DNA of 64,000 bases, taken from Channallabes apus (taxonomy: Eukaryota > Chordata > Actinopteri > Siluriformes > Clariidae). This document shows, one piece after another, positions 35,171-47,540 of the stretch. The stretch lies in assembly GCA_030522415.1 (NCBI GenBank), contig CM060108.1:42174256-42238255 (forward strand), given 5' to 3'. Position numbers and translations under genes: made by a program. Within the stretch, counting starts at the first letter, position 1, and each line of letters begins with the position of its first letter. A model generated the notes under the pieces. It searched no databases. It saw nothing but the letters and a program-made list of their open reading frames with translations, and had not been told where the DNA came from.

Positions 35171-35935
35171 GTGTCATACAGGGCAAGGCAAGGGATGACC
35201 CGCAGTGCCCTCGCCAAGATGGCTGCCGTCTGGGTTCTGGCTTTCCTCTTGTATGGCCCGGCCATCTTGCTGTGGGAGGAGGTGACGGGAGAGAGCCATG
35301 TCCCTGAAGACGAGTGCTTCGCTGAGTTCTTCCACACCTGGTACTTCCTGCTGTCCGCCTCTACACTCGAGTTCTTTTTCCCCTTCCTCTCTGTGGCTTT
35401 CTTCAACCTCAGCATATACCGGAGCATCCGTGAGAGGAGGCTCCGCTACCAACAGGACTCGTGCTTGCCCAAGGTCCGTAGCATGACTTCCCCTAAGCGC
35501 GAGCGTCTTCGCTTGGCGTCCTACATCTGCCGCAGCTCTGTCGTGATGACGAAGAAGAAGCCGGAAACAGAAGTCGATAATTGTTCGTCGCCCGCAGGAC
35601 GTACTGACACACGGAGCATACGGAGTTCACAGTGTACACGCCTGAATCAGGACAAAAAGATTGCAAAGTCGTTAGCTGTGATTGTGTGTGTGTTTGCGGT
35701 GTGCTGGGCACCGTACACACTGCTGATGATTATACGTGCAGCCTGCAGGGGGCAGTGTGTCTCCCACCACTTGTACGAAGTGACTTTCTGGCTGCTGTGG
35801 CTCAACTCTGCCATCAACCCTTTCCTGTATCCTCTGTGCCACAGCAGCTTCCGCAGGGCTTTCACAAAGATCCTGTGCCCCAAGCAGCGGACCACTGAGG
35901 CACCATCAGATAACGCGTCCAACAACCAGAGATAG
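35171..35935 (+). CDS. hrh3: Histamine H3-type receptor, terminal exon 3 (TM4 to C terminus)
   Basis: 254 codons plus a TAG stop, starting in frame after the AG at 35169-35170. In exon residues, TM4 is about 17-35 (AVWVLAFLLYGPAILLW). The extracellular loop 2 cysteine is at 49. TM5 is about 57-83 with the histamine-binding glutamate 5.46 at 67 (STLEFFFPF). TM6 carries CWAPYTLL at 178-185, and TM7 has the NPFLY version of NPxxY at 216-220. Helix 8 follows (FRRAFTKILCP) with a candidate palmitoylation cysteine at 236. The AACRGQC loop and FWLLWLNSAINP are close to vertebrate H3. The third intracellular loop (about 84-160) is only some 77 residues, against roughly 130 in human H3, and lacks the long conserved basic segment before TM6. 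An hrh3-like teleost paralogue is therefore as likely as the hrh3 orthologue. The start at GTG 35171 is a splice junction, not a translation start. Confidence 0.93.
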   Translation: MSYRARQGMTRSALAKMAAVWVLAFLLYGPAILLWEEVTGESHVPEDECFAEFFHTWYFLLSASTLEFFFPFLSVAFFNLSIYRSIRERRLRYQQDSCLPKVRSMTSPKRERLRLASYICRSSVVMTKKKPETEVDNCSSPAGRTDTRSIRSSQCTRLNQDKKIAKSLAVIVCVFAVCWAPYTLLMIIRAACRGQCVSHHLYEVTFWLLWLNSAINPFLYPLCHSSFRRAFTKILCPKQRTTEAPSDNASNNQR

Positions 35936-37340
35936 TCTAGCTCACTCCAATAGTTTTCGACAGACAATGTGTTTGTTGTTTGTGGTGGATCATGTACACT
36001 TATGTATGCTTCTGCAAGAGGGGAAGAAACCAGGATGAAACCCACACAGGGAACCCAACACCCTGAACTTTTAAAGGAGAATCGATCTGTTCCTCCACAT
36101 TGCTTCCCTGGATAACTTTAAATTCAACTTTAAAAAGACCCCTAGATTTAGAACAGTAGCCTGGTACTACTCTTAAAGAATATAACATCCTGTAATACCA
36201 TGGACAGCTATATACTTTATACCATGGACAGTTTCTTCCATTAAAGACAATTAATCGGCTACAACATTGGGTTTGTTCATTTGCTGCCAAGACTTTTACG
36301 GGACTTTATGTTATATTTCTGCATTAGTGTTTCTACATTAGTACATTTCTTACAGGATATAATCTGAACTCTCCAGGTATTTAACTCACATACATGCAGT
36401 ATGTATAAACAGTATAAATGGTTTTATCTGATGCTTGCCTAGTCGTGTAGCCATGCTTTTATTGATCTAGGGTCTGAAGTTAAACTATTCCTAACAGGTC
36501 ATGTGACTCTAAATTTCCTGAATTGAATTCTGGAAGACACATTGTTATTACAACTGCACTTTATTTATGTATTTTAATGGTACACCACTGCCAATCAGCA
36601 CAACATGACACTCAGCCTTTCTACAAGGGCACTTGTAAAAAAAAGAAAAAAAAAGAAAATACTGTATTATTAGTTATGTTAGTGTTTCGAAGTAATAAGT
36701 ATGGTGGTCCGGAAGTGCAAAACATTAACAAACCAGAATCCCAGGCAGGGGCAAACTTCCTATTCCCTTTGCTGATTGGATGCACTACGTATATGGCATT
36801 CGCACAGGCAAAAAGAACCCTCAGGGTTGGAACCCTACCCTTTCTCAGCTTGCTTGCTAGTTAGCCTTAAGTGAAAATATTAGCTGAAATTTAAGATATC
36901 TATTTAATATAAAAGATTTTTTTAGACTTTGCAATGGACAAAGGTCATGTGGTCTGATGATTTCAAATTAACCAAATGATGGGGGTGTCAGGGTAAGAAG
37001 TGAAGCACATGAAGCGATGCACCCACATACACAGTGTCCACGGTACAAGCCACTGGAGGTAGTGTTATGATCTGGGGTTACTTCAGTTGCTCAGGTCAGC
37101 TGACGACGGCCTGAAGGTACTGAATGACCAGAGTATCACATCTATGGAGGTTTCTTCCCCCAATGTCATATTCCAGGACTCCAATTGTTCACGAGTTTGT
37201 TCTGTGAGTTTGAGGAAACATTTTCACACATAATTATGCCTCCAACTGGCAACCACATTGTGTGCCGTAATCAAAAGCTAAAGGTGATTGAACGAAAGAG
37301 TGTGTGACTGTTTTTCTGGCCTGGCAGTGTATTAAATAAA
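35936..37340 (+). other. hrh3: Candidate hrh3 3'UTR
   Basis: The first AATAAA after the stop that I found is at 37335-37340, directly after a Tc1-like fragment. If used, it gives a 1.4-kb 3'UTR. Later AATAAA hexamers (around 38760 and 38810) are alternatives, so the true end is unresolved. Confidence 0.3.
36915..37332 (+). pseudogene. Tc1-like transposase fragment (third family)
   Basis: On the plus strand, a stretch near 37055-37095 encodes GGSVMIWGYFS, typical of Tc1-like transposases. It is preceded by a decayed DGVRVRREV-like stretch and followed by a fragment matching the ending around the TTTTCACACAT block. The C terminus (GTGTGCCGTAATCAAAAGC) is joined after an internal deletion. The right end, tctggcctggcagtgta, is the transposon terminus. 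Confidence 0.78.
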
Positions 37341-40300
37341 ATCACATGTACGCCTGGAATACAAAATAAGCATGAATGAAACCATCTGTAGATTCATTTA
37401 GATTCAGATTTCCTCTTAAGCCCAGCTCCCTTTAATGAATTTCGCAGTGGATTACTACAAAATGCAATAATCATCGTCGGGGATATTCCTATGGTGAGAA
37501 GGTGGCTTACTGAGGTGCGTTGAGGTGCCTATCTAGAGCTTGCCCACATAGAATACAAATGTTTTGAGCTACATCTTTTCATGACTCGTAGATTTTCCTT
37601 CTGTATTATTTGTATTCTGTAAGCCTACACCTGTGGTTAAATGTGGGCCTTCTGTATTCAATCGTAGGTAGCTGTAGCAATGGTAGGTCACATGATGGGT
37701 AAGATCTCCGCCAGCATGGTATTACTGACAAGTGAGCTTTATTTCATTATGCAATTAACAAACAGTACCTCAGATTAGAGCCGTTATGGAGGATTTACAG
37801 AGCAGGAAGTAGAAGATACATCTCAAGATCAACTGTTCAGAGGAGATTATTGTAGAGTTTGGACTCCTTCAGTATGGTTTTTACAGTGTAGAAATAAATA
37901 AAAATGAGGGAAAACCATGAAGTTAGAACATGTGTACAAACTTTTGACCGGTACCGTGTGTGTGTGTGTCATCAGCCCCTGACTCTCTTTATGGATCCAT
38001 ACGCTATAAAACACCATATTAATATTAATAATTATCCATGGCCTTACCAAACCAACTATCATCAGCGTCTCATTAGTGCATTGTTGCTACACAGTATCTA
38101 AAGCAGGTCAGAACCTGGAAACTGCACTGGGAACTGGGCTTTACTGGAAACATTCCACCATCTCTCAGATCGACTCATGAAGTAGCCAATCAGCAACAAG
38201 AAAGGGATGTTCAAATAAAGACCTCTGCTTTCTGTTTTATACTCATTTGTTTTGTCTTTCTAAATTCTATGTTTTTTTTAGTTTATTGCGTTTTCTGACT
38301 TGTTCTTTTGTTTTTGATTAATTTTGTTTTGTTGTTGTTGGTCTGTGATTTACTGTTATGTTTTTTTAGGCTTGTTGTTGCGTTTTCACATGATTTGCGT
38401 TCATGGATTTGACTCAAAGCAGCAAATTCCAAAGCGCAAAAGCAAACCAGAAGATAAACACTGTTGTTTTTGTTCGCTGTATCTTCTGGTTTGCTTTTGT
38501 GCTTTAAAATTCGCTTTTGATTTTTGGGGTTTGTTGTGTTTTCGGGTTCATTGTTGCATGTTTCGTTGTTATGTCTTTAGGTTTGCTGTTTCTTTTTTTT
38601 TTAGTTTCGTTGTTAAATCATCTGATTTGCTGTTTTCTTTTTTTGTCCTGTGTTTTTAGTTTTGAAGTCATGTCTCTCTCTCTAGTCTTCTGATTCATTA
38701 TGGGGTTTTTTTTCTCTTCCTTTTTGGATTGTCAATGTTTTTAGCACTTAAGGACCACAATAAATAAGTTTCTATATAAAGCAAAGCAGGCCAAATGTTA
38801 CAATATTAATAAAAATAAACAGATGTACTGTATATTCGCTCTCTATAAAGTGTGTTTTAAAGAGTCTGAAGTGTGCGTAATGAGACTCTGTGTTTATAAC
38901 TCCACCTTGTGGTGTTGTGATGTTCATGTACTGTACTGACTCTACTCGTGCTGTACATTAGCCTGGATATTATTCAGCTATGGAAACTCAATAATGCAGT
39001 ATTATCATGGAATCTGTGCATTTACTGAATTATTTGTACTATAAAGTCTTGTGCAGTACATTTCTGTTTGTCGACTTTTGACTTATTCCGAACTTTGAGA
39101 TTTAGAAGACTGTATAAATGAACAGAATGAATATTAAAGGTTGAGTATTGTAACTGAATTCCGTATGCTGATTTGGACGCATCTTAAGCATTACTTGAAA
39201 CCGGATGTTGTTGAGAAAGTGCGTTATTCCATAAACACGTACCAAGCTGAATGTTGGCGTCAGCAGAGGAAGCCATCACTATTGCTATTCAACTACCTGT
39301 ACTGATCCTGGAAATTAGTCTGGCCTGCTGATTAGTGCAGTAATGTGCAATTTCGTATATACTTAAGCATCAGTTCCAATGACAGAATTTGCATTTTGTG
39401 TAATGAAAGTACAGTGTTTACTCTGTTTATAGTTTTGAACCGCCAAACAGGTCAAAAGACCTTTGTACTTTTTGCAGGTTGTCGCCTAAATAATAATAAT
39501 ATCAGGGTAGTTCACTTTACAGTACATTTACCAAAGCAATAATCTACATGCTTATTCAAGAATGTGCTTTAGACACGTTGGACGGATAAAGTATAGCACT
39601 ATACACCATGTGAGAAGCAGAATGTCTTTTTCTGCAACATTACTTCTCTTTTTATTTACCTAATTATTTCCTATGACATGTACAGTACAGTATGTATCCG
39701 ACTCTTGTCTCCGTTTTGTTTAAAATCTGGTTATTTTGTTGGTAATGGGTTTTTATCCTTGACAGACTGGATCTTTTTGTATCAAATTACACGACGGCAG
39801 TGTTGTTGATTTACTGGATCAGATTAAATCAGAAGGTGTTGATTAGTTTTATATTGCACTATCACTGACCAGATTCTCAGTGTAGATGGATGATTTAAAA
39901 AAAAAAAGCATATATAACCATTGATAGTGTGAACTTTTTGCATTGCCTATTTAACATTTATGCATGAGGATTCTTTGTCAGTGCTTTGTAATAGTATATT
40001 TTCATATGCAGATAAGTCTTCAGGATAGAAAATGTTGTCTGTTTTGGTTAAGGAACCAAGCTGTAATGTGCAGTGCTGAAAGCATTAAAACATCATACTC
40101 CATGTATTGGGGATAGGGGTGCCTCGTGGTGTTGGACTCCTGACCGGCATGTGAAGACACAATTGGGTGTCGATCTGGCAACCCGAACCTGTTAATAACT
40201 GCTATAGAAACAATAGATGTACATCAGTCGCCTAACAGAACCATCTATCCATCTATCCATTCCATGTATTATATTTCTCCCTGTGCACAAAACATTATTA

Positions 40301-40685
40301 GTGGCCAAGGCGTTGTGCTAATGAACTAAAAAAGTAGTTAGAAACTGTCTATGTGACAATGTTGTTCAGCTTCTGGAACCATGAGATTGGTGAAAAAGGT
40401 AGTTGGGGTCAAGAAATCGTATTGTGTACATGATCATCAGGAAGCAATCAGAAGGGCATGGATTGAGCGAGTGACACCAGAGTACTGTTTGACTCTCTGC
40501 TCACAGCAGCTTACAGCAGGTTTTGAGGAATTAAAGACTTCATACTAAATGAAATACAGTATTCTTATTTAAAGAATTATGTATGTTGATAAAACATAGA
40601 ATTTAACTTTTGTTTAAAAACGTCCACAATTCAGATGGTTCTGGAGAGTACAGTACTTTTTAGGGAGCGCTTCCTAAGTCGAATA
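37341..40685. other. Downstream stretch, no gene seen
   Basis: AT-rich. 38230-38720 is markedly T-rich on the plus strand. No coding exon or clear repeat was recognised; a possible tRNA-like fragment near 40125-40200 was too weak to call. Confidence 0.5.
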
Positions 40686-40810
40686 CAGCAGAACCTCAGC
40701 ATACGAATTTAATCCGTTCTGGAGGCGACTTCTTAAAGTGAAATGTTGTCTTGCAAAGCACGTTATCCCATAAGAAATAATGTGAACGCAGATAATCTGT
40801 TCCAGCCACC
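40686..40810 (+). mobile_element. pogo/Tigger-like DNA transposon end
   Basis: Begins TA-CAGCAGAACCTCAGCATACGAA, resembling pogo/Tigger-type termini (CAGtagAACCTCg), followed by the usual subterminal text (tttaatccgttctgg, cccataagaaataatg). No right terminus was identified with confidence. Confidence 0.55.
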
Positions 40811-42023
40811 CGGAAATATTAGCAATATTATAATTGACAATGCTATGAATCACATTTTTGCATACAAATAGATCAAAACATTTATAAAAATAAATATGAA
40901 ATAAACAGACATTAAACCTGACTTAACCGTTATTCATGAATCCTCTTGGCACCAACTGCTTTAAAAACCAAACTGAAAGTGGCTCTGTTTCCTTCTTGCT
41001 AACATTCTTGGGACCCATGTGCGATGTCTTCACTCACTCTTGCATTAAAAGCAAAAAATATATAATAAAATGAACTGAAATGTCACCACGCAAGATTTCA
41101 TTCTTGAACACAACACTAATCAACTCAGTTATCGAGTTGTAGATATCGAATGATTACTGAGTGTAAGGCATTACTGCTGGAAAGGTGACATTTAGTGTTG
41201 ATCTGAACTTTTAGTCCTAAAATAACCACAAGAGTTTTCATGGACGATTCGGCCGAAGCTACATTGCCCATATTTATTTAAAGGTCTGAAGTAGCAATTG
41301 ATTTTTTTTTTCTAGGTCATGCCTTAACAAGGTTCATGGACGGGCAAATCAGCCCCAACTGCCTGGAATGCTGGAGTGATGCAAATTTGCTTACACTTGT
41401 ACATATGATTCGAAGCGAGATGATAAGGGTGCTTGTATTGTCGCACTGATTTAGGGATTTCAGAGCGCTGACGAGGTGAATGTGTCCATTTGGTTATAAG
41501 GTGGAGTAAATGGATGTTGATGACATTAGCAGTGAAAACTAATATTTTATTCTGTGGGTTTAGGATAACATGCGTAATCAACAGACAGGATTTGAGATGT
41601 ACAGTATGCATCATGAACTCCATTTCTACTTCAAATACATTTTTCCGTAGTAGACTGTTAGTGCTCATAAATGCATTTATAAATGGTTTCTAATGGCAAT
41701 TTTTATTTTAAATCGACAAATTACTGCATTTATACATATTAAATCATTTGTTGTCCATGATAATGTGTTGTTGTCATTTATAAATAAAAGTAAAATGTTA
41801 GTGAGTGAATTTATAAGATTAAAAAAAAAACACGTTGAGGCATGCTGTTATTGTAAATTAATCAACATCAGGGTGATCACAGTAACAGTGAACTTGGACA
41901 GGATGTTTTTAAGTGGTAATCTAATTGAGATGTGAATTGAAATTCAATAAAAATTTTGAAAGTTGAAAACTTTTAATAAAAAAAAAGATTCTCATTGAAA
42001 AAAAAAGTTTTCTATAAAAGGTA

Positions 42024-42054
<31 letters not shown>

Positions 42055-45000
42055 AATAATAATAATAATAATAATAAAAGTATAGCTAATGTAAATATCA
42101 TTAAATAAATGATAATCTAATTATATATACTAATAAAAATAATAAATTTATTTTATTTTCCATTAAACAAAACTTTCCTGTGGATTTTAATGAGAATTCA
42201 TGATGTGTGTATGTTTTACATTATGTTACATTACAGCACTTGGTAAACACTCATATAGAATGACTTCTGAAGAGTTAAAGTATTTGTAAAGCTTTGAAAT
42301 TGGCATTTACAGTACTAATGACAGCTTTTGCCATGCATCAGATCTAACGAGCTGATTAAGGTCTGAAACCTTGTAAGAATCTGAGAACACTTAGGGTGCC
42401 CAAACCTTTTCACAGTGCCACAATAATGCTTTTATTTTTATTAATTCTGTTCAATTTATGACATAAAAAGTAGCTATGCATCAACTTTGATGAAAATATT
42501 CTGGATTTTTTTCCATTTCCAAGGGAAATGTATTAACATCTTTACAATAAAAAATACTATATCTAGTAGATAGACTTGGATCCGTCTAAAATGGATCATG
42601 AGGTTTTGCACAAACTTGTGAAGTCGATGTCAGTTCGAGTAAAAAGGGACAAATACCAAGAAAGTCTGAAATTCGTGTAAATACCCATAACCCCCCCCCC
42701 CAAAAAAAAAAAAAACGAAAAAAATATTCATAAAAAGATGCATGTTTGACTTGCGTTGCCAGTAATATCATTTGTAATCAAATGTGTTGTATTGAATTAT
42801 TATAAAGGAAGACCAAAAAGAAGGTGTTTTCACGTTTTCATGTAGCTGGAAAACACCATCATTAAATGAAGTGGTACTGGCACAGGTTAATCATGATTAG
42901 ATGTGGTCAGGTGAACCGTACTATTGAAAAACCAATACTCAAATAGTATTTTATGTATTTAATATAATTTAATGTTATTAATGTTGGGATTGGAATATAT
43001 ATATTTTTTTTCAAAAAGTGAAACAAATATAATGCATAGATGAAGAAGATGCATGTGTGTTTTTTAAGTTTTTGGTAAACACCGAAAATTTGAACAAACC
43101 AGCTTTTAAAAAATAATTCTTTACTTTGTACAAAAGTGTCCAAAACTATCCTGGCTATTAATTTATGGATTAACTTGCGAGGTCCTGTACATAACCCCCT
43201 GACCTGACCTCTATCTTCACTCCTGTTTGTTTTGCTGCACTACCACCTTCACACCACTAGAAGTCACTGTTCATCTTCCAGTTTGACTTGTTTACTGTAG
43301 CACCATCTCTCAAACATGGACACACAAATACATGGTGTCACATTGCTGTAATCTTTAGAACTGTTATCAGCCTTGGGCATGTCTTCAGCATGACCTTGAG
43401 CTGTTTCACAGATATTATCGACAGTTCTGCACATACAACACAGAGCTCTCCGAACATTATTTTTGTGACATGTAAAAGGAAATCTTTTATTTGTAATTAA
43501 TATATATATATATATATATGTATTCAAAATAATGATAGACATGTATATTGTTTCACTTTCTAAGTATATCTGTAGGAAATAGTTCACCTCAAATCTTAAT
43601 AATACTGAATAAATAATAGATTATTTGTGGAGCTTTTTAGGATCAAAATATTGATTACTGTTTAATAAGTTTCATTTGCACTCTTAGAGAAACAAGTCAT
43701 ATAAAATGGAGACATGATGTTTCAGACAATCAAAATATGTTTCAAGCAACTTGTTTCCTTTTTTAAGACATGTAGGTCACGTATATTTCATTTTTATTTA
43801 TGATCTTTTATTTTTGCATGTAGTCGATTACTTTATTTCCCTATTTTACTTTATTTAAAAAAATTTAATTTAATTCAAACCATGAATTAATTACCAAATT
43901 ATTTTAAAAAAAGATTTTTTTTTTCAAATGACTCATTTATTTAAATAGTTTTTTATAACTATTTAAAGAATTTCATAACTTTTATTATTATGTTTTTATT
44001 TTAACTTTTTTACTTGCAGTGTGTTTTTATTTATTAATTTATTCATTCTTTCTTTTTTATTTGCACACAGTTAATCTGAAATGTTTATTCTTTGTTCTTT
44101 TTGGTCATTTTTTAATCAAGAGCTCCATGACATCATTCAATCACCTAAACATCTATTATTAATAATAATAATAATCATAATCATAACATTCCTTATTATT
44201 ATTATATGACTATAGCATTCTTTGCTTAACTTCCAACCGCAAACCTTCAACAAAATCACTAGTGGACATAAGCGAAGATTTCCTGTTGACCAATCCTGCT
44301 ACAACTAACATACAACTGGTGTTCAAGTCAAACCGGGACTCGTGCTGAGGTTTCTCATGAATGAAGTCATAAAGTCATAAAACTGATTGAGATTTACAGA
44401 AGACTATAACCGCAGCACGGTGATGAAACATCTGAACAGTGCAAACCGTTTACAGAAGTCCGCACGTTCCTGAATGACGATCCTGGCCGAGGTGGCTCTG
44501 AAACTCCTGATTCTTATAAATCGACAAATGACTTGACACCTAATTGCAGAAGAGACGCATCTGTCTACGTGAACACACAATCATTCACCAACACCACTTG
44601 CTCATTACAGGACCTCGACTGGGAGTTAATCACCCTCCCCATACAGTCCTGACCTCACTCCACGCCACTCCCACATATTCCTGGGAGGCCTGCGTTTCAG
44701 ACATGAAAGCAGGCAGTCTGATCATGGCTTTGGCGTACTGAGAAAACTTTCTACCTTGATGGTATTCAAGCACTAGTGACACACCGGGATAAGTGCATTC
44801 ATAATAGTTCATAATAGTGTTCTGTTTTTACTGTATAATTAGAAGTCCCAGTTTGACCTGAACACGCCTCATACATATTTAGCTGGACAATCCTTATTTA
44901 TCCTATTAGGAAACTTCAATTAGACCACATTAAAAACGAGGCTGCTAAGTGGAACAGCCCTGGTGCATTGTGGGTCACCATTTACTACAGTACATAGAGC

Positions 45001-45476
45001 CTCTTTATTTCTCTTTACTTTTCCATCAGTGACATTTTATATTTTGCAAGAAGAAGAAAAAGACGAAAGCAACAAAATGTTAGGAGCGAAAGGAGCTTGA
45101 GGCAAACACACACACAGGGGTGGATTTATTAATTACTATCTGTGATGATTTATTAATTATTATCCAATCTCATTCTGTCTTCAAGCACTCTTTTTTTTTT
45201 ATTCCTGCTGTTTTCTTTTTTTTTTTTTTTTTTTTATTCTGTTCAAGGTTATGCAAAAGTTTTATCCTTGAATCCTTGACTTGAAAGAAGTTTGATTTCC
45301 CAAAACCAAATAGCATTTTTATTTATCTATTTTTAATTAATAACAATAAAAAGAAATGCCAGTAAATCTGCCACAGTTTGACCTTTGACACTTTCCTGTG
45401 TGCCTTAATTGGAAGTGACTTTTGATTAAACCAGGAGTTGAATAAAGAGTTCATCAATATCCATGACTGTAGTGTA
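40811..45476. other. Downstream stretch, AT-rich, simple repeats only
   Basis: No coding region. A mirrored (ATT)n/(AAT)n array lies at 42024-42077, (AT)n at about 43500-43520, (AAT)n at about 44158-44175 and a T-run at about 45213-45236. The repeat segment 44545-44620 matches 32210-32285. Confidence 0.5.
42024..42077. repeat. (ATT)n then (AAT)n inverted microsatellite
   Basis: About nine ATT units are followed directly by about nine AAT units, so the array is its own reverse complement and can form a hairpin. Confidence 0.95.
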
Positions 45477-45600
45477 TCAGTGTTGCATCAGCCTGAACAC
45501 CTTCAGTGTCTGCGGTTCGATCCTGGACTCAGGTCCGTACTGAGGTTCTGTGTATGTTCTCCCCTGTCGAGTTTACGTGGGCTTTTTGGTAACAGCCTCA
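45477..45600 (+). mobile_element. Old, degenerate Mermaid-like SINE head
   Basis: Box B-like GGTTCGATCC and the following ttctgtgtatgttctccc match the SINE; the head and body are otherwise heavily substituted. Confidence 0.5.
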
Positions 45601-46878
45601 CTGAAGCTTTATAAATGTAATATTTATGGGTGGTGTGTTATGTCTATGCTGGACTTGGTGTCCAACTACACACCGTGGACTACGATCACCGTCACTATGG
45701 TCTCCAAATCCCAAATCTGAGTACCGATCAGCACACGCGCTCACCTTTTTCATCCAGTTTTGTTGCTGTCTCGTTTTAGATTTTATTTGCACACTGTCTG
45801 TTTCTGTTCTTTTAGGGATTTTAGGAGGTTAATGTCTTTCTAAGCCCTAGATGATCCTCGTGGACAGGGCGTCAGAAAAAACAAAAGAAGTGCACTACAG
45901 CCACACTACACTTGTCACTCCATGTTCCACAGAAGTAGCCAGTGCCGCCACACCACACACCCTTAACGAGATGACTCTCACATGTGTATGTCTGTATATC
46001 CCCCCGAGGGCCGTCTGGAGCTGTGACCCCTTCTGGTGCACACCTGTGCCCTCAAAGTTTATGGACCCCATTAACCAAGAAGTAAAACACAGCAGTAATG
46101 AAGGAGAAACTGGGTCTAAACATCCCCTCAAGTGCTTGCAGTCCAACACATCATTTTGTTTCTGTTGTGGTTTTTTTTTTTTTTTTTTTTTTTTACTATC
46201 TATAGGAACTCAAACTCAAAGGAAGCGAGGAACTGAAGACCTCCTGGTAGGATGCTAGCTGAGTTGAGGTTTCAGTTAGTGTGAGCAAAAACTGCTGGGT
46301 TGCTCGATCCCTCAGCCATCAGCAAGCTGAAACCAAAATCGATAGCTTCAGTACAAACCCACACGCTTCATGTAGGCATGTATGACCCTGAGCAAACACC
46401 GGCAGCAGTCGAACACGTGTGTGAGCTTTTTCGTTCACCTCGTCCTGTGGGATTTCGAATTTGTGTAGAAAGAAACCAGAATGGAAATGTAAGGAAATAT
46501 GAGAAGAGAAGGAAACTGAAGGGGAAAAAAAGGAGTTTTAATAAGGTGATATCTATGTACATTAAATTTCCCCCATTTGAAACGACTTGTAGCGACACAG
46601 TCATCCAGTTTCACCAAGACTGTGTGTTTGGCTGTTGTGCACTTATTAGGTCAGTGTGTCATTGCTCCATATCTACAAAAAACACATTATATTAATGCTT
46701 GACTATTCATAATAATTCATCAATAATTAATAAAAGTTTGTTTAAATATGAAAATGATTAATAAAGCAAGCACTTAATGACTTGTGCCTCTTTATGTACT
46801 TAAATTGAAGGCATCAGGGATTAGTTTCAGGACGGATGGATGATCATTTAATTATTGGAGTACAAAATTATTATTATT

Positions 46879-46918
<40 letters not shown>

Positions 46919-47134
46919 TGGAGTTGAGTGGTTCTTGCCGTGGCAAAACAGTGGAGTCATGCTAGCAACATGCATAGCATCATGTTAGCGACATTCTAAT
47001 GATGCTTCTATAGGAATGATGAAAGTTCCTATAGAAGTTACCATTATGTGTCGTTTTATTCTTTTTTTGTTTGTTTTTGTTTTCACTCATTGTAAAGTGT
47101 CCTTGAGCTCTGGAAAGGCGCTATATAAATAAAA

Positions 47135-47165
<31 letters not shown>

Positions 47166-47199
47166 GTTAATTGCCCTGTGCTGGGGCATTTTCCCGGCC
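45601..47199. other. Downstream stretch, no gene seen
   Basis: ORFs at 45851-46258 and 46300-46695 (plus) have no recognisable domain and end in low-complexity sequence. A T-run lies at about 46171-46194 and a mirrored ATT/AAT array at about 46869-46917. 47095-47163 carries the L2-like terminus GGCGCTATATAAATAAAAATT followed by an (ATT)n array. Confidence 0.5.
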
Positions 47200-47434
47200 A
47201 CTCCATAAAAAAATTAAAAATTGATGTAAATTCCCGACCACAATTTCTCCCTCACCTCGTCTTCCATCTTCACTTTTATTTCTTTGTTTTTGTTGTGACT
47301 GGCAGCGGTATCTGCTTGGCGCTTTCGTGACTTGTCACATGACGTAACCTTATTAAAGAACTTAGATATATAGATATTCACAAATATTTAATATAGGCTA
47401 TAGGGAATTGCATGCAACATACAGTACATGGAGT

Positions 47435-47540
47435 TATTATTTAATTTAGTTTTTAAATGACCCGCCCCGCAAATAAAGTGACAATTTCTTTACCCACCCC
47501 AACCCGACCCGCGGGTTACCAGACGACCAGCGCATCACTA
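47435..47540 (-). mobile_element. hAT-type end fragment related to 19442-19560
   Basis: On the minus strand it begins TAGTGATGCGC, then has the GC-rich block with AACCCGCGGGT and GTAAAGAAATTGTCACTTTA. This is nearly the same sequence as 19442-19560 in the plus orientation. TAGTGATGC is a hAT-like terminus. Confidence 0.75.

Noticed and set aside
35472..35600. Possible extra intron inside hrh3 exon 3
   Set aside because: GT and CAG dinucleotides occur in the loop region, but the frame is open throughout and neither site has a convincing consensus.
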